64,000 nucleotides of DNA from Hofstenia miamia (taxonomy: Eukaryota > Xenacoelomorpha > Acoela). The notes beneath the pieces were generated by a model. That model was not told the DNA's origin and ran no database searches. It worked only from the letters and a program-made list of their open reading frames with translations. Position 1 is the stretch's first letter; the number at the start of each line of letters is the position of its first letter. Location of the stretch: contig SCFE01000004.1 in NCBI GenBank assembly GCA_004352715.1, positions 3,086,948 to 3,150,947 of the forward strand, in the 5' to 3' direction. Shown here one piece after another: positions 11,101 through 23,119 of this stretch. The translations under genes and the position numbers were made by a program.

Positions 11101-12364
11101 TATAAGTACGGAAAATGAAAAAAGGTATACCTGTTGGAGATTGTAAAGGAGCTGCAGCAGTAACAACAGGTAAATCTTCAATTCGCAATTTTATCCTATA
11201 AGATCACATATGTAAACTTTGAGCCATGATGAAAGCAAAATTTTTGTTAGTGTGAAGTGAAAGTGCAAAAATTTAATAAATAGTAAATAAACTGAAATTA
11301 CTTTTAAAATATACAAAGTATAACCAATAAGAAGCTATTTATGCCTATTCATTTTTAAATGACTGACACAACCGTGGGAATTAACTCTTATCTACCGGAA
11401 ATGGGATCAATTTAACTCCAGGTGTGCTTCGCAACAAAATATAGTATGAAATAGATAAGTTATAAACAAATGCTTTTCCATGTTTACAAGGTCTATCAGA
11501 AAGTATAAAAATATGTATCATTTGTACGAATTCCAGTAAGGGACTGACAAAGGGAAATAATTAATAATGAATGGGGTCGTATTAACCTCCCTTTTCGTTA
11601 GTAGTAGATAACTGGAGAGGCTGCCAGCATTTAATCCACTCCAGCTTGTGCATCTGTGGATTTGAGACCGCCGACCTCATAGCTGCCAATGTTGTAAGAA
11701 ATGCATCTCCGAGACGACGATGTACACTGTTTGGACGAAACAAGGATAGAAAAGTTGGAACCACCTGTCCTCGATGCTTCCAACCAACCTGTACTGATCA
11801 TGGATCAATAATTTGTGATCATCATTGAATTAGAGTTAGTAATGATTTTAGAACACTTACTTTATTTATTTAAACACTAATTCTGCTTTTTAATCTCTAA
11901 ATAAAAAATTTGGACAAAGAAGACAGCTTTTCTAGTCTGGGGTCATTTTGACCTCATTTCCGGTAATAATGCTGTGAAAATCATTTCCGGTAGATAAGGG
12001 CTAAAGGTTTAATACACCCCTTTCGATGAAATATTTAAACTATTTAGTTGTATCAAACAACTTCTAGGAATACGAAAATATTACTTCTTAAGAGATGGAA
12101 TAATAAATTTGTAAAATATTCCACAACTATGCTAGTTTTAATGATATGGTAGTGTATTGCAGATGAAAAAACTTACTTTAGAAGGTCATTTAAATCCGCG
12201 GTTTCTGATAAACTTAAATTGGAGATTTGTTCAACTAAATTTTCTACTTTGGCACTGAAAGTTCGATTGAGCGGAGGACTTTGTAATGGGGCTTCGGCGG
12301 CAACCTGCGCACATAAATACCTGCTGGATAAAATGAGTCTTCGTGAACAAACCCGACAAATCAT
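8164..12364 (-). CDS. MRPL12: Mitochondrial ribosomal protein bL12m, three exons, 166 aa
   Basis: This is the mitochondrial large-subunit stalk protein of the L7/L12 family, which recruits translation GTPases. Coding exons are 12364-12177, 11195-11131 and 8411-8164 (188+65+248 = 501 nt, in frame with TAA). All junctions are GT-AG: donors at 12176 and 11130, acceptors ending at 11196 and 8412. Exon 1 has an Arg/Ser-rich N-terminus consistent with a mitochondrial presequence, then the L12 dimerisation helix (VENLVEQISNLSLSETADLN). Exon 2 carries the short Ala/Pro hinge. Exon 3 is the C-terminal domain (KVKVIKAIR, then LIQAKKFVES, P..LKKDIPKAEAEKVK, ending in QVDLE). The length is near that of animal orthologues. 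The start is the first Met of the presequence. Intron 2 (2719 bp) and intron 1 (981 bp) each contain a piggyBac relic. Confidence 0.93.
9060..9225. mobile_element. Possible Tc1/mariner-type terminus (solo)
   Basis: Reading inwards from 9225 on the minus strand, the sequence starts TACAGTAGTGATCAAAAG and continues with TTTTCGGACACC, like a Tc1/mariner terminal repeat at a TA dinucleotide. No partner end was found within the intron, so only a fragment is claimed. Confidence 0.4.
9780..10790 (+). pseudogene. piggyBac-family transposase relic in MRPL12 intron 2
   Basis: The relic lies opposite to MRPL12. The start (about 9830-10020) encodes an acidic Asp/Glu/Ser-rich N-terminal tract, as in piggyBac transposases. 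The next part, 10214-10645, encodes the DDE_Tnp_1_7 core: TDIMSRN..., then FSPIIDHFNN, ENLSIDEH (first catalytic Asp), QYNPRKPKKWGFKIF and MLTDTTG (second Asp region). A frame change near 10640 leads to LEEKEIYVLSTFR, and the stretch between them that should hold FDNYFTS is missing. Stops at 10021 and others confirm decay. No TTAA-flanked ends were identified. A Tc1-like end at about 10879-10912 follows. Confidence 0.8.
10910..10945. repeat. TA-rich microsatellite
   Basis: A run of TA with interspersed CA, directly after a TACAGT-type terminus read on the minus strand. Confidence 0.7.
11381..12004. mobile_element. Non-autonomous piggyBac element with TIRs and TTAA-type TSD in MRPL12 intron 1
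   Basis: The left end after TTAA (11381-11384) reads CTCTTATCTACCGGAAATG. The right end, read inwards from 12000, is CCCTTATCTACCGGAAATG (18 of 19 identical). The right target copy at 12001-12004 is CTAA, one change from TTAA. The element body (11385-12000) is 616 bp. A sub-terminal repeat of CATTTCCGGTA occurs near 11955. Target TTAA and a CCC/CTC start are diagnostic of piggyBac. Confidence 0.88.
11646..11828 (+). pseudogene. piggyBac transposase C-terminal Cys-rich domain remnant
   Basis: This remnant sits inside the 616-bp piggyBac element. It encodes CTLFGRNKDRKVGTTC followed by CFQPTC, TDH and IICDHH, the C..C / C..C / C..H spacing of the piggyBac Cys-rich end that binds the terminal repeats. 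One Cys of the first pair is replaced (CTLF). No catalytic core is present, so the element is an internal deletion derivative that kept the last exon-like piece. Confidence 0.75.
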
Positions 12365-13918
12365 CTAAAACAATGAAATGCGCAATTAAAACTGATTAAT
12401 ATCAAAAATGAAATCTAAACATGATCTAAATGTACAATACATTCAGATATGATAAATATTTACTTGCCACTATATTAGTTACAACTGCATACATTCCAAT
12501 TCAATAAACTACTAATAGGATACTAAAAGAACGATCTCAAATTCTCTTCCTCAGTGTATGGCAATAGCCCTCTTTTCTAACAAATAGATCCGATTACGAA
12601 TAAAAATTACCAAATCCTGTAAATATGGTTGATATTTCATTTTAATAAATCCTAATTTACGAAATGGTTTTATTGAAGAACGTACAAGTCAAATAAATCA
12701 AACATGAAATACTATTTTACAAATCCCATTTTAATTAGCCAAATTAATTAAAAAATGCGTTTTTAAGTAAGCAGATGAAATAAAGTGTTGAGTGACGTGC
12801 GGCACAAGCTAAGAAATATACTAGCTGAGGACGCAGAACGTTGAAAAATAACAATAAATTTTTTAAAATTTCAAAATATATTCGATACATACTAATTACA
12901 TCCACTGCATGCAAGAGAAATAATCAACGAGGGCACACTTTGAAGAAAAAAACCATTCTTTTTAATTTTTGAAGTAATCTTTGTTTTCGGTTGTAATTTA
13001 ATGAATTTAACCAAATTACAAATTGGTGAACGTGGATAGCAAGGTACAGACAACAATGAATATGATGAAAAATACAATAAAACTATAAATTTACCGATAA
13101 TGATTGTTAAAAACATTATGAGCATGAACAGAAGTAACGGTAAACGTAAATCTAGAAATTTCTAATTTAATTTTAAGCTAATTAGATTTTACAAAATTGA
13201 AATAAATAATACATATACAATTCATCACTAAGTAAATTTGACTAACACAGGCTTACAAAAAATATCTTCTGGCATGAACTTTTTATGAGATATTGACTAA
13301 TATGGCGATGAAAATTGAAATCTGATAATATATTTACTCTATCACATCAGGTTTTATTGCTATGGAACAAACACGATATTTGTCCTAAATCGCCAAATTA
13401 TCTGTAAATATTGAATATATGCACGCAAGTGAAGATCCAGAGTGTCACTATATATTCTATCTACACTATCTTCTTCACAATTATAGGGTATAAAGACTAA
13501 AAAATATAATTCCGAAATGCAAAAACTCCAGTATGTTTAATCAAGCAATCAGTTAGTCAATTCCACATCGTAGTCTACATGTATATTATAATTTTAATCT
13601 AACTCATAAGTTTGTTTTTTCGGCTTTCCTCTTGATTTATTGTCATTGATACCAAATGCGAGACATTGGGTTACTGTATCAATATATGTTTAGTTTAATG
13701 CTGGTTCGATGTATGCAATGAGGCACATTATATAAAACTAGCACTTATTACTTATTGATCGAAAACAATTGCATTAATTTATGTATAGTATCTGTGTGGA
13801 TATTTGTACATACATCGCATTGAAATCGCAACCTCGACTAGAAGGAAGTGTGTGAATCATTTGTGAAGACTGTATATCTTGCATATTTTCACGTACCTTT
13901 TGGAGATCAGGATAAATC
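12365..13918. other. Intergenic upstream of MRPL12
   Basis: No supported gene. The MRPL12 promoter should lie just upstream of 12364, but no core element is clear in this AT-rich sequence. Short frames here show no recognisable domains. Confidence 0.5.
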
Positions 13919-15120
13919 TTGAGCACCTCACCGTGTTTGCAAACATCTTTGGACTATTGCTATTTCTGTATGGTGAACATTAGAGGATTCAATAGAAGAA
14001 ATAAATACACATTTCAGTATCCAAATATTCCAAGCGTCATTCGACCAATCGATCATTGCAAGGAAGTGCCGGTGCCCCTATTTACTAAACTGCCAACGAT
14101 CAATGACAAAACCTTTTTTGCTTACTCAATTTGAATTGAATGATCTGGTGAGTGATTTATATCTATCAAAAAATAGTCCGCACAGTTATTTGCATCGCAA
14201 TTGAATGAAGATTAGCTCCTCAAACCTGGTCTTTTAATAAAAACAGAGGGGAGGAGTTACTTCAATATGTTCATGATGATGGAGAACTGGTTTTCTGAAT
14301 CGATATTGAGAGTCTTTTATTTGAAATGAATTGTCTGCATATAAAGCAGATGAGTAGATACTATTTATCGATAGTTCTGCTTCATAATGGGAATTTGTAC
14401 GGTTTAATTTCAATTGGTCAATCAGTTAAAGTGAAGGAGGAATATGCAAATATCAAGACTGGTTGGGAAAGTTATAATATCAAAACCATAAATGGATCAA
14501 AATGATTAATTTTCTCCTAGTGCAACAGGCACGATATATAAAGTATCCCAGATTTTTGTGTTATTGGGATAGTAGAACTACGTCTGTTCACTGGATGAAG
14601 AGAAACTGGTCTGCAAGAACCAATTTATCTTGTAGTGTTCAATGATCCATTAGTTGATAAAGAGAAATCCTGTTTCCCCAATATTTATCAAAATAGGACT
14701 AATTAAACAATTTGTCAAAGCTCTCAACCATGATGTTCAAAGTCCTCTGATTGAGTATTGAGAAGAAAAAGGCTGGCATATTCAATGGAACCCAAATACG
14801 TACACTTCTGAATGATACAAACGTCCTTCAACAATGATGGTGGCAGAAATCAGGACTTGAAGAGCTTTATGGAAACAGGCGGAATTATGACTACCAAGAA
14901 TCGGTAGATGAAGCTGCTTTATCTTTTCAGCCATTGGGCTGTAGAATGAGCATTACCTGCATAGTCACCTGTCTGAATTTCCAGAAGAACAATTTGAGAA
15001 ATTTCACCAGGATGATAGAAGACACATACCAAAGTCGATGGGATTCGCACATGTTACCAGAAACTACACATCAACGAAGGTCAAAGAGGAAAACAATTTT
15101 ATAGCGTTTAATCAAATGTA
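13919..15120 (+). pseudogene. Decayed copy of an uncharacterised multi-copy invertebrate gene family
   Basis: The first part (13919-14110) encodes PCLQTSLDYCYFCMVN, then TFQYPNIPSVIRPI. Further pieces appear in shifting frames: SIVLLHNGNLYGLISIGQS and KEEYANIKT (14380-14450), EPIYLVVFNDPLVDKEK (near 14660), a SHL/F-P-E piece (near 14970) and DTYQSRWDSHM near 15025-15055. From memory, the same order of blocks occurs in a large family of uncharacterised proteins repeated in many invertebrate genomes, probably of transposon origin. Many stops and frame changes show it is dead. The family name and mechanism are unknown to me. Confidence 0.55.
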
Positions 15121-17639
15121 TAGAAATGACACTATTTTATATTTTTATTTATTTGTTAATTTTTTTGTCTACTACACAATACATATTTTACTAAATGATT
15201 AATCAACTAGTCTTATTTTGAATATGATTCTCCAAATTAATCAGAGTACACTAGTTCTATTCATTTAAATTTTGAGCGACTTAGTCAACTTTTTGGGATA
15301 AATTGATTTATAGGGACTAAAGGTGCTTTTTGTGGATTTTAATTTAAGTTTATGAAGATCATCTAATGTCAACCTTTAGTCCACGACGTGCTGATAGTTC
15401 TTTATTTCTATAACTACTGAATATTTACGATAACATTGAGTTTTTCTTGAGCCACAATCATCAATTTTGTCGGAAAGTTTTACATAACACGTGTTCCGCA
15501 TCTCGTATATTGAATTCAAACTCCTCAACCAAACGTTTTAGTAAGAAATAAAATTACGTGCTTGAATTTTTATTGAATTTATATCATTAGTTAGCTGATA
15601 TTTCAAACACTACGGAAATTCACTGTTTAATCGTATTTTAAAATTTATAAATTCAAATACCTCGAAAACCAAATGTTAAATTGAGCTTCAGATTCGGAAA
15701 TAGCACCTAAATATTGTACAAAGACAGTTATCAAACCTTCTGGCAGAAAATTCATGTTTACCACTGTAATGAATATAAGTAATATAATAGATAATCGTTT
15801 CTCCTTTAAAAATTTTCATTTTTATAATTGAATGCATTAAATTTATTAAATTCAATTTTAGAAGAAGTTTTATGAAATTTTCAATGCCATAAACTACTTT
15901 GTGATTCGGATTAAAAATAATGAGAGCAATACAAAATTAAAGTTGAAGCTGCTGTAATTAACAATTGAAGTAATTTTTGTTTTCAATGCCTCTACGCTGT
16001 TTTATATTTTATAATATTTTCATTTGATTCATACAAGGCGAAGTGAATAAGTAGGAGCCCTCCTTCCAAAGAACATTCCCTGTTCATATCCACCTGACAG
16101 TTGTCGGTCGATGAAAAATTTATTATGGCAAGGTTTCATTGGATGCGATTACCAAGCGCAATAAATAACGAAGCTACCTATATCTTGGTATGCCATGTTC
16201 ATTCTTAAGTGCAAACAACAATTTTCTAATGACAAATGAAGATGTTATTGATAAATGTTAAGCAAAAAAAAATTGCGAAATGTTAAACAAATAATTTAAC
16301 TTATAATATTGTATTTACCTAAAAAATTAGTATTTTGGCCACAAAAATTGACCAAAATTTTTGGTAAAATTACGAGTTCATACTGACTATGCATTGTTTA
16401 AAACGTTTTATAAAGTACGTTTTACCATCTACAAAATATAATGTTTAAGGTTTTCAAAAGAAAAACATTGATCTTTTGCTAAAAGATAGTGGGGCTGTGA
16501 AAACTATTGAATTTCTATAAGTGAAACATTCTCCATAAATCGAATTTTACAATCAATCATTCTAGAGAATGATTCAATAAAGTCTATACTTATAGATGGC
16601 GCTTTGTACAATTTTAGTGAATTATAGACGGCGCCTTGTACTTTTGAAAATTATTCGCGGCTTTTTGTGCACATCAATGACAGTATTGGCCCACGCCGAA
16701 TGTTGAGTCTAGTTTGTAACACAAAAAAGTTTAGGGCTGGCTAATCACGATAACAAAGCTTCTCTTCACTATCTAGGAGTTTAATTACGTCATTAAAAAG
16801 TGTTGCAACTTCTTTGTCCGGAGGAACTTTACTGAATAAAAGTTGGCTGACTGTGCTGCTTTCTCTTGATTTTGCTTCATTATTGGGTTCCTTTTGTTCA
16901 TCAATAGAAGCATTGAATCGGATTAATGAAAAACGGAATTTTTCATGCAGATAACAATATCGTACAAAACACATATATTACAATGGTTGCCGATTTAAGA
17001 TCTTTTTTCCTTAAGATCACAGAAAAATTCGACTAAATTTTGAGTTTCTTTAAAACTCTTAGTAACTTCAAGAACATATCGATGGCATAGAGCAAAAATA
17101 TGTTATCTGCAGTTTTTGTAGTTTTGAGAAAATCGACTTTAAAGGTTTCGCGTTAATTTAGGGAGAAGAGGTAGTTGTTGCATTTTTGCAAGCATAAAGT
17201 AAGATGTATTTTTTGTAAAGTAGATATTGCTATTATCAGTTTGTATGTTGCAAAAATGGGTATTTTGCTCTACAAAATTGCAGATAGCACCTTTGTGCTC
17301 TGATATATATTCTATTTTCTTTTGGGTATACAGCTTCAGCTTTCAAACACAATAAACTATAAGTAAAACACTATCAGAAAACAACAAAACATGAAAATTT
17401 GCCAAAATTGCAGATAGCACCTATTTGCCCTATGCCATCGATTTGTTAACAGTAAGCCTTCTGTAGTAGATTCAGATTGTTCAATTTGAGAAAATTTTTG
17501 TTTTAAGAAACAGCTTCCGATGTTTAAAGTATCTTTCTGAATTATTATTAACAAATCTCACGGTGCATGATTTGCACTGATACACGGTTTTCAGACTCCG
17601 AGTTCGATAGACAGAATAGTAGAAATTTGACAATTTTTC

Positions 17640-17640
<1 letters not shown>
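15121..17640. other. Intergenic; includes a loose inverted repeat at about 17079-17445
   Basis: No supported gene. ATCGATGGCATAG (17079) and its inverse CTATGCCATCGAT (17429) flank a segment in which TTGCAGATAGCACC occurs twice (about 17277 and 17406). This suggests a small decayed foldback element. A 77-codon minus-strand frame (16974-16741) has no recognisable domain. Confidence 0.4.

Positions 17641-17642
<2 letters not shown>

Positions 17643-17672
<30 letters not shown>
17643..17672. repeat. (TA)n microsatellite
   Basis: About 30 bases of pure TA repeat, 12 bases before the RT scrap. Confidence 0.9.
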
Positions 17673-17675
<3 letters not shown>

Positions 17676-17683
17676 TGTGGTTA

Positions 17684-17800
17684 GCCCTTTGTTATTTACT
17701 ATATATATATATATTAATGATATGCCTATTTTTCACAATGTGTCTACCTAATTGTACGCTGATGATCCAAAAATTGAGAGTATATTTAATTATTTACCAT
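17684..17800 (+). pseudogene. RT core scrap (SPLLFTIYIYIND...YADDPKI)
   Basis: A short plus-strand piece encodes SPLLFTIY, an inserted IY from a (TA) run, then INDMPIFHNVSTY, a stop, and YADDPKIES. This is the LINE RT block from GPLLF to the catalytic YADD. Nothing else of the element is visible. Confidence 0.6.
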
Positions 17801-18930
17801 TTTGCAGGGTAAATTTAATATACACATAAATTCACTTGTAAAAATAGTTCTAAAATTTGCGCAAATAGCTTTGTTTCTAAGCATGTAATAATCACACATT
17901 ACAAATCTCTCATTTTCCTCAAAATACAATATAGAATATGATATGGTCGCAAATTATATGTTAAATTAAACTCCATATTTAAACTCCAAGTGTTCTTAAA
18001 TCATAACTTACTCTGTGTTTTCATCAAATACAATCAAATATTAACCATTTTCATAACACTAGATAAGTTTCTAAAGCATAAGTTACCTTTGTAACATTTC
18101 GTACTTAATTACAATAATATTCTTGAGAAATTCAAGGAACAAAACTTTGAATAACTGCTTATCTGAAGCTTTAATAGAAAAAAAAATTATCAAACTAGCA
18201 AACTTGAGGGATGCTCTAAGTTAATACAAAATTATAGAGGTAATATATCAAACACGTTGATCAATATTTATGATTAATTTTTTCCTTAAGCCTAATCAAG
18301 AAATAATCACCGCAAGTGCTCTTTTGTTAATCACTTTAAACTGGAAAACCTGAAGATATAGTGTAATTATATATGTATGTGTTTTTCATTCTTTTCTTTA
18401 ACTTTAAGAGTATCCACAGTAGTGGTTTTTTTGATAGCATATCAATAAAATTAGAAACGTCAAAATTGTTGGCAAATTTCAACATCAATCTTGAATTTAC
18501 AGTACAAAGAGCGAAGGACTGGTAATACTACAAAATAAGGCAACAACTATGAACGCCATACTGAACAATGACACTTCAAATGCCAGTTAAACGGGAGAGC
18601 AAAATTGTAGGTGTCTGAAAAGCCCTAAAGTAAGAAGTTAAAAAGACATAATCTGAAACGCGACAGTGACGATGATGTCGACATTCGAGTTCATCAGAAT
18701 GAAGTTCAAGGCTTGGGCAGTCCTATAAGCGAAGAACTTGTCGGTTTTGAATTTTCTTGATTTCTTAATAGCTACGAACTCCTGGTGCTGGCGTGTTCGA
18801 GACACCTTTACACCAGCAACCCAGGATAAACATTTCCGGCTAAGTGTTTCAAGTTTTCTTAAAATAGAGGTAGACTGGTACCAACACAGAGACGCAAAGA
18901 ATAAAATAGATTATTTAAATGTATTAATAA
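17801..18930. other. Intergenic; possibly LINE 3' remains after about 18690
   Basis: No gene is supported. From about 18690 the base composition rises and the minus strand carries broken frames that could be the C-terminal end of the LINE at 18931-20063, but no motif is clear enough to claim it. Confidence 0.35.
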
Positions 18931-20063
18931 TGGAGAGTAATGCAACGGCCGCAGAACACTGCCCTGGGAACGCCACTAGTAACATTGACGCTATTAGAAA
19001 GTGTTAAATCAACACGGACATGTTGTGTGGGATTAGTCAAGTATGAGGCAAACATGTCAATAAAATCTTGGTCAAAGCCAAATTTACCAACCTTGATCAG
19101 GAGGTAGTCATGACGGACTTTATCGAATGCTTTCGCAAAGTCAAAGTAGACGGCAGCACACGGGGAGCTGGTGTCAAGGTTGGAATATATCTTGTCCAAG
19201 TACAGAAGAAGCTGTGTTTTCTTCTGAAGCCATGTTGGGCATTGCTCAGCTTAGGTCTAACTTTTGGGTAGACAAAGTTGAAGAATATTCGTTTAAGGTC
19301 AAGCGACAGCTGCGGTAATAAACTTATGGAATGGTAGTTTCGTACATTTTTAGGAGAACTTGACTTTAACCGAGGAGTTACAAAAACACACTTCCAACTA
19401 GAAGGCCACACACAGCTATTAAATATTGATGTGAACAAGAAGCAAGTGAGCGGCGCAAGAATATTATGGCATTTCCTGAAACAAATCCAGGGACCGGGTC
19501 ATTTGACGTTGATGTCTTGCATACTATCCGCGTTGGGCATATCACGAGGAGAAGCATCGTGTATAGTACCATCTGCGCAAACCACAGAAGAAAAGTTATG
19601 TTAAACAGTAGGGTAGTTTGAAAATTTTTTTTGGAATTTCAATATTGGGGATCCAAAAACCTGGAAAACCCTCCAAAAATAGCATTTTCAGCGACCTACC
19701 CCTCCCCAAAGGTCGCGCGAGGTAAATTTCACAAAAATGGCTATAACTCACTGATTTCTTATCATAGAAAGGTGATATTGATGTCAAAAGATGCAGAATA
19801 CACAAGTTTATATCTATCCTAAAAGGAACAAACCGAATTTCTCCAGTTCAGAGAGAAATGACTGCGATTCACTGGAGTTTGCATAAGCCGAGGCCCAGCA
19901 GTAAATTCAGATCGCCCAGGACAACAACGACTTTTTTACGTGAAGCATCGGAGCCAACAGTAGCCTTAAACGCAGAAATGTGGTGGCTCAGGCAAAGACT
20001 GATATCAATAGGAGCTGCTAGGAAAAGATAGAAATAGTGATGTAAGAGAATAACAGAACACAT
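18931..20063 (-). pseudogene. LINE family D: endonuclease and RT pieces with an inserted segment
   Basis: On the minus strand, 20063-19890 encodes an APE-type endonuclease piece (VVVVLGDLN). After about 220 bp of unrelated sequence, 19440-18931 encodes the N-terminal RT: FTSIFNSCVWPSSWK, VRNYHSISLLP, NAQHGFRRKHS, YFDFAKAFDKVRHDYLL and NVTSGVP. It breaks right after the GVPQG position. A frameshift lies near 19200. The region has distinctly higher GC than its surroundings, so it is a different and probably younger family than A-C. The YADD box is absent. Confidence 0.85.
19610..19830. repeat. Unidentified insert between LINE D endonuclease and RT
   Basis: The segment starts with a T-rich run and contains CCTACCCCTCCCCAAAGG near 19697. 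It does not read as LINE protein and replaces the normal endonuclease-RT linker. It could be another repeat inserted into the LINE. Confidence 0.35.
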
Positions 20064-22163
20064 AAAAAATCAGAGTACCGAAACATATCAACCATCAACC
20101 ATCTGCAGCAACGACCTTCATTGACAGCAATAAGGACTTCGACATGTTTTCCTAATTTTCTATCCATGCAAGCACAAACCGAAAAATTCGATAGGTTATT
20201 ACAGATACAGACCTCATTTCCCTTTATAATCTGACGTCAATTTGTAATACAAGCAAAACTTATACTAGATAATGTGAAAACTGTTTGTTTTGGTTAGAGT
20301 TATGTTTGGAATTTCCATCTACTTCGAGTCTTCGACAACATAAAATCCGTCATGGAACATGACTATTTACTATATAACGTTAATTACTATTATAACTTTT
20401 GTAAAACCTTAATACAATTTTCAATCCAAAAATTGAATTTGTTAATATCTTAAAATGAATACATGTAATTTATTTATATATAAATTATTAAAGTTTAGGC
20501 TTAGTTCACGAGATTTGGCGAAACAGATTATACACGAAATATCGTATGCAATAAAAAAATGAAGATACTAAAGTTTATGAAAATTCCATTCACGTAATTT
20601 TTCCTGAGATTCTCTTTTTATCTGCTAAGGTTTACTTGAATATACTTATCTATTAATATTATTTTCCAAAAATGTGCTGGCTATTGCAACAATATTTTAT
20701 TTATACACTGCTCTTCTAATGCAAACTTAAAAGTTTTGCTATTTTTATATATGTATATCTATGTTGTTGATAAGCTGCTGATACTAGTATACTAGTTATT
20801 ATTTTAAATTTAAAGAATCAAATTTGCAGCCCAGCTTTAAAAATTTTTCAATTAGTCTCAATTGTTGCAATTTTCTGAAAAAAGCTTTTATTTCAAATGG
20901 GTAGCAATCGATCCATATGGTGAGGTAGATTAATTGATAATTCAGTACATATCTTCACATGAATAATATTTTGTTACTATATAGTAACCTTGGAATACAA
21001 ACTCGTATATGCAGTCTCGTTGTTGTAAAGGGTAACCGCGACTTATGATTTTCAATTCATTCGCACAATTCCAATTAATTTTTTGTCAATATCTAATTGA
21101 TTTTTCGATATCTATTCAATTTTACCCCATCCATGCTAAACCCATTGCTTTGATATTTATCAAACCTTAATTATTGAACACAGGATTGAGCAAACTGCGG
21201 CCGATGGGTCTCATGTGGTCTTTCATATGCTTTCATTAATCCTAACGTCTATTTGCTTTCAATCATTTGTGCTTTTAAAAATATTTTCCATTTTAAACTT
21301 GAGTCCCGCCAACTTTCCAAAAACGTGATTAAAAAATTTGCTCATAACTATCGTAATAAATTCACATAGTATATGAATAGTCGATGTTTATAATGATAAT
21401 CAATAATTCTGCAATTTACTATTACAAATTTCTTCTGTTGAATTGTATTAATTATTATAAACATGAAATAAAATGTATTTTATTTGTAGATTTTACTGTA
21501 AATTCAATTACTATATGATTAAATTTTCCTTTGTGCGTGGCTTGCATAAATTTAATTTTCTTTATTTAAACTAATTGTGTTCACTAATCTTAAATTGGTG
21601 ATTCTGCAATCATTTAATTTCATTGTTTCAATTTCACAATAATTTGCAATTAATTTTCCTCATATAAAAACAAAGGCGTTTTGATGTTACATTTTTAGAG
21701 AATTTTTAACTAAAACTCAGGAAGAAAAGCATATTAAAAAGAGTTGCTAGTAAAACATCAAGCTACTCTCACTTTTGAAAGCACTGATTCAGTTTCTAGT
21801 TAGTTTAGAAGCAAGCTTTACCCTACAAATTGTTCATTTTCAAAACCATTTTCATTTCAAATTTTACTGGTGTCTGTGATCGTTTCAATGAAGCACATTA
21901 AAATAGGGGCATTTGAAACCATTAACTGTCAATGCAAAGATAAAACGTAATTTCTGAAACTGAGTATGCAAGGCAAGAGAATTTGCAACAGTGATAATGG
22001 TGATTCTATATTTTGAATTGCCATGAATTTAATTTCTCAGTATTTTACTTTTCAATTAATTCAATAATTGTTGGTTTCCAATCAATAAATCTTGTAGTTT
22101 TTTAAATCAACGTATTGTCGCAAAAATAATTAATTACAATTTATTGACCACCCTGTAACTATA
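20064..22163. other. Intergenic, nothing recognised
   Basis: About 2.1 kb of AT-rich sequence without coding frames or clear repeat ends. Confidence 0.55.
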
Positions 22164-22860
22164 TACAGTGTACCCTCGGTTATCCGCCATTCTTGGGACA
22201 TGGCCAAATTTTGGCACTAAACCGGGTTGGCGGATAATCGAATTAATTTCAAAAAAATACAAAAAGAATACAAAATGTAATCATGTTGAAATATGTACGG
22301 TACAGGACAATGTTTTAAACAGCATGCCTAGCGTGAAAAGAAATAATGTTCGATTTACGGTAGGCGCTATCGTCCTTCACGAGAATGTCCTGAAGACTGA
22401 TTGTCGAGCTTCTGATAATGTTGGAGAGGGTTGAGCAACCTTACTCACATCGATATCATCGTCTTCATCATTATGCTGATTAGGTTGAATAAATTGTAAA
22501 ACAATTTCTTCTTCCGTAGGAAGAACCGTCGTGGCAGTTGTGATTGGATGAACCAGCCGCATGATGAATTACACCATTGATGCATATTGCATTGATTACG
22601 CGATTGCAAATTCCATTGCAATACTGAAACGAAAACGATATAAAAACAATAATTTCATCGAGAAAATAAATTATTTATATTTTAAAATCCTAAAAATATA
22701 TTATTTTATTAATATTTATTGCAATTATTTTCCAATAAATTATTTTTTACTCATCCCTGGTCGCTAAGGGTCGTTTTTGAACATAGTGGCGGATAATCGA
22801 GGGCGGTTTGCTACTAAAATTCTTGGCGGATGGCGGTAGATCGGATGGCGTTACACTGTA
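22164..22860. mobile_element. Tigger/pogo-type non-autonomous element, 693 bp, TA target duplication
   Basis: Both ends start CAGTGTA next to a TA dinucleotide (22164-22165 and 22859-22860). Left: CAGTGTACCCTCGGTTATCC. Right, read inwards: CAGTGTAACGCC, then after about 45 bp CCCTCGATTATCCGCC. The right end thus carries a ~45-bp insertion relative to the left. On the minus strand, 22562-22377 encodes an acidic tract (DEDDDID) followed by PTLSEARQSVFRTF, which resembles the C-terminal end of Tigger transposases. The DDE core is lost. It lies about 260 bp upstream of the HERC start codon. Confidence 0.82.
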
Positions 22861-23119
22861 TTTTCATATCTTATATAGATATGCTTTATCTGTATATTAC
22901 ATTGATGTCTGCGTTAATACGCATTATAAATCTATTGCTGATATAGTGGTTTAAGTCCTATTTTCCAATACCGGTCGCTGCTAAGGAAACACTGCTGCTA
23001 AATATTGTGAAATCGTTAGAGCTACGTAAAATCATTCTGCAGATTTTCTTGTCTAAATAGTTGATGCATTCAATTTATTTTAGCTTTTTTCATCTAACTT
23101 CAGCAGATTTTGTTTAGTG

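Noticed and set aside
16741-16974. 77-codon minus-strand frame as a gene
   Set aside because: No domain, no splice context and no similarity that I can recognise; kept only as part of an intergenic note.
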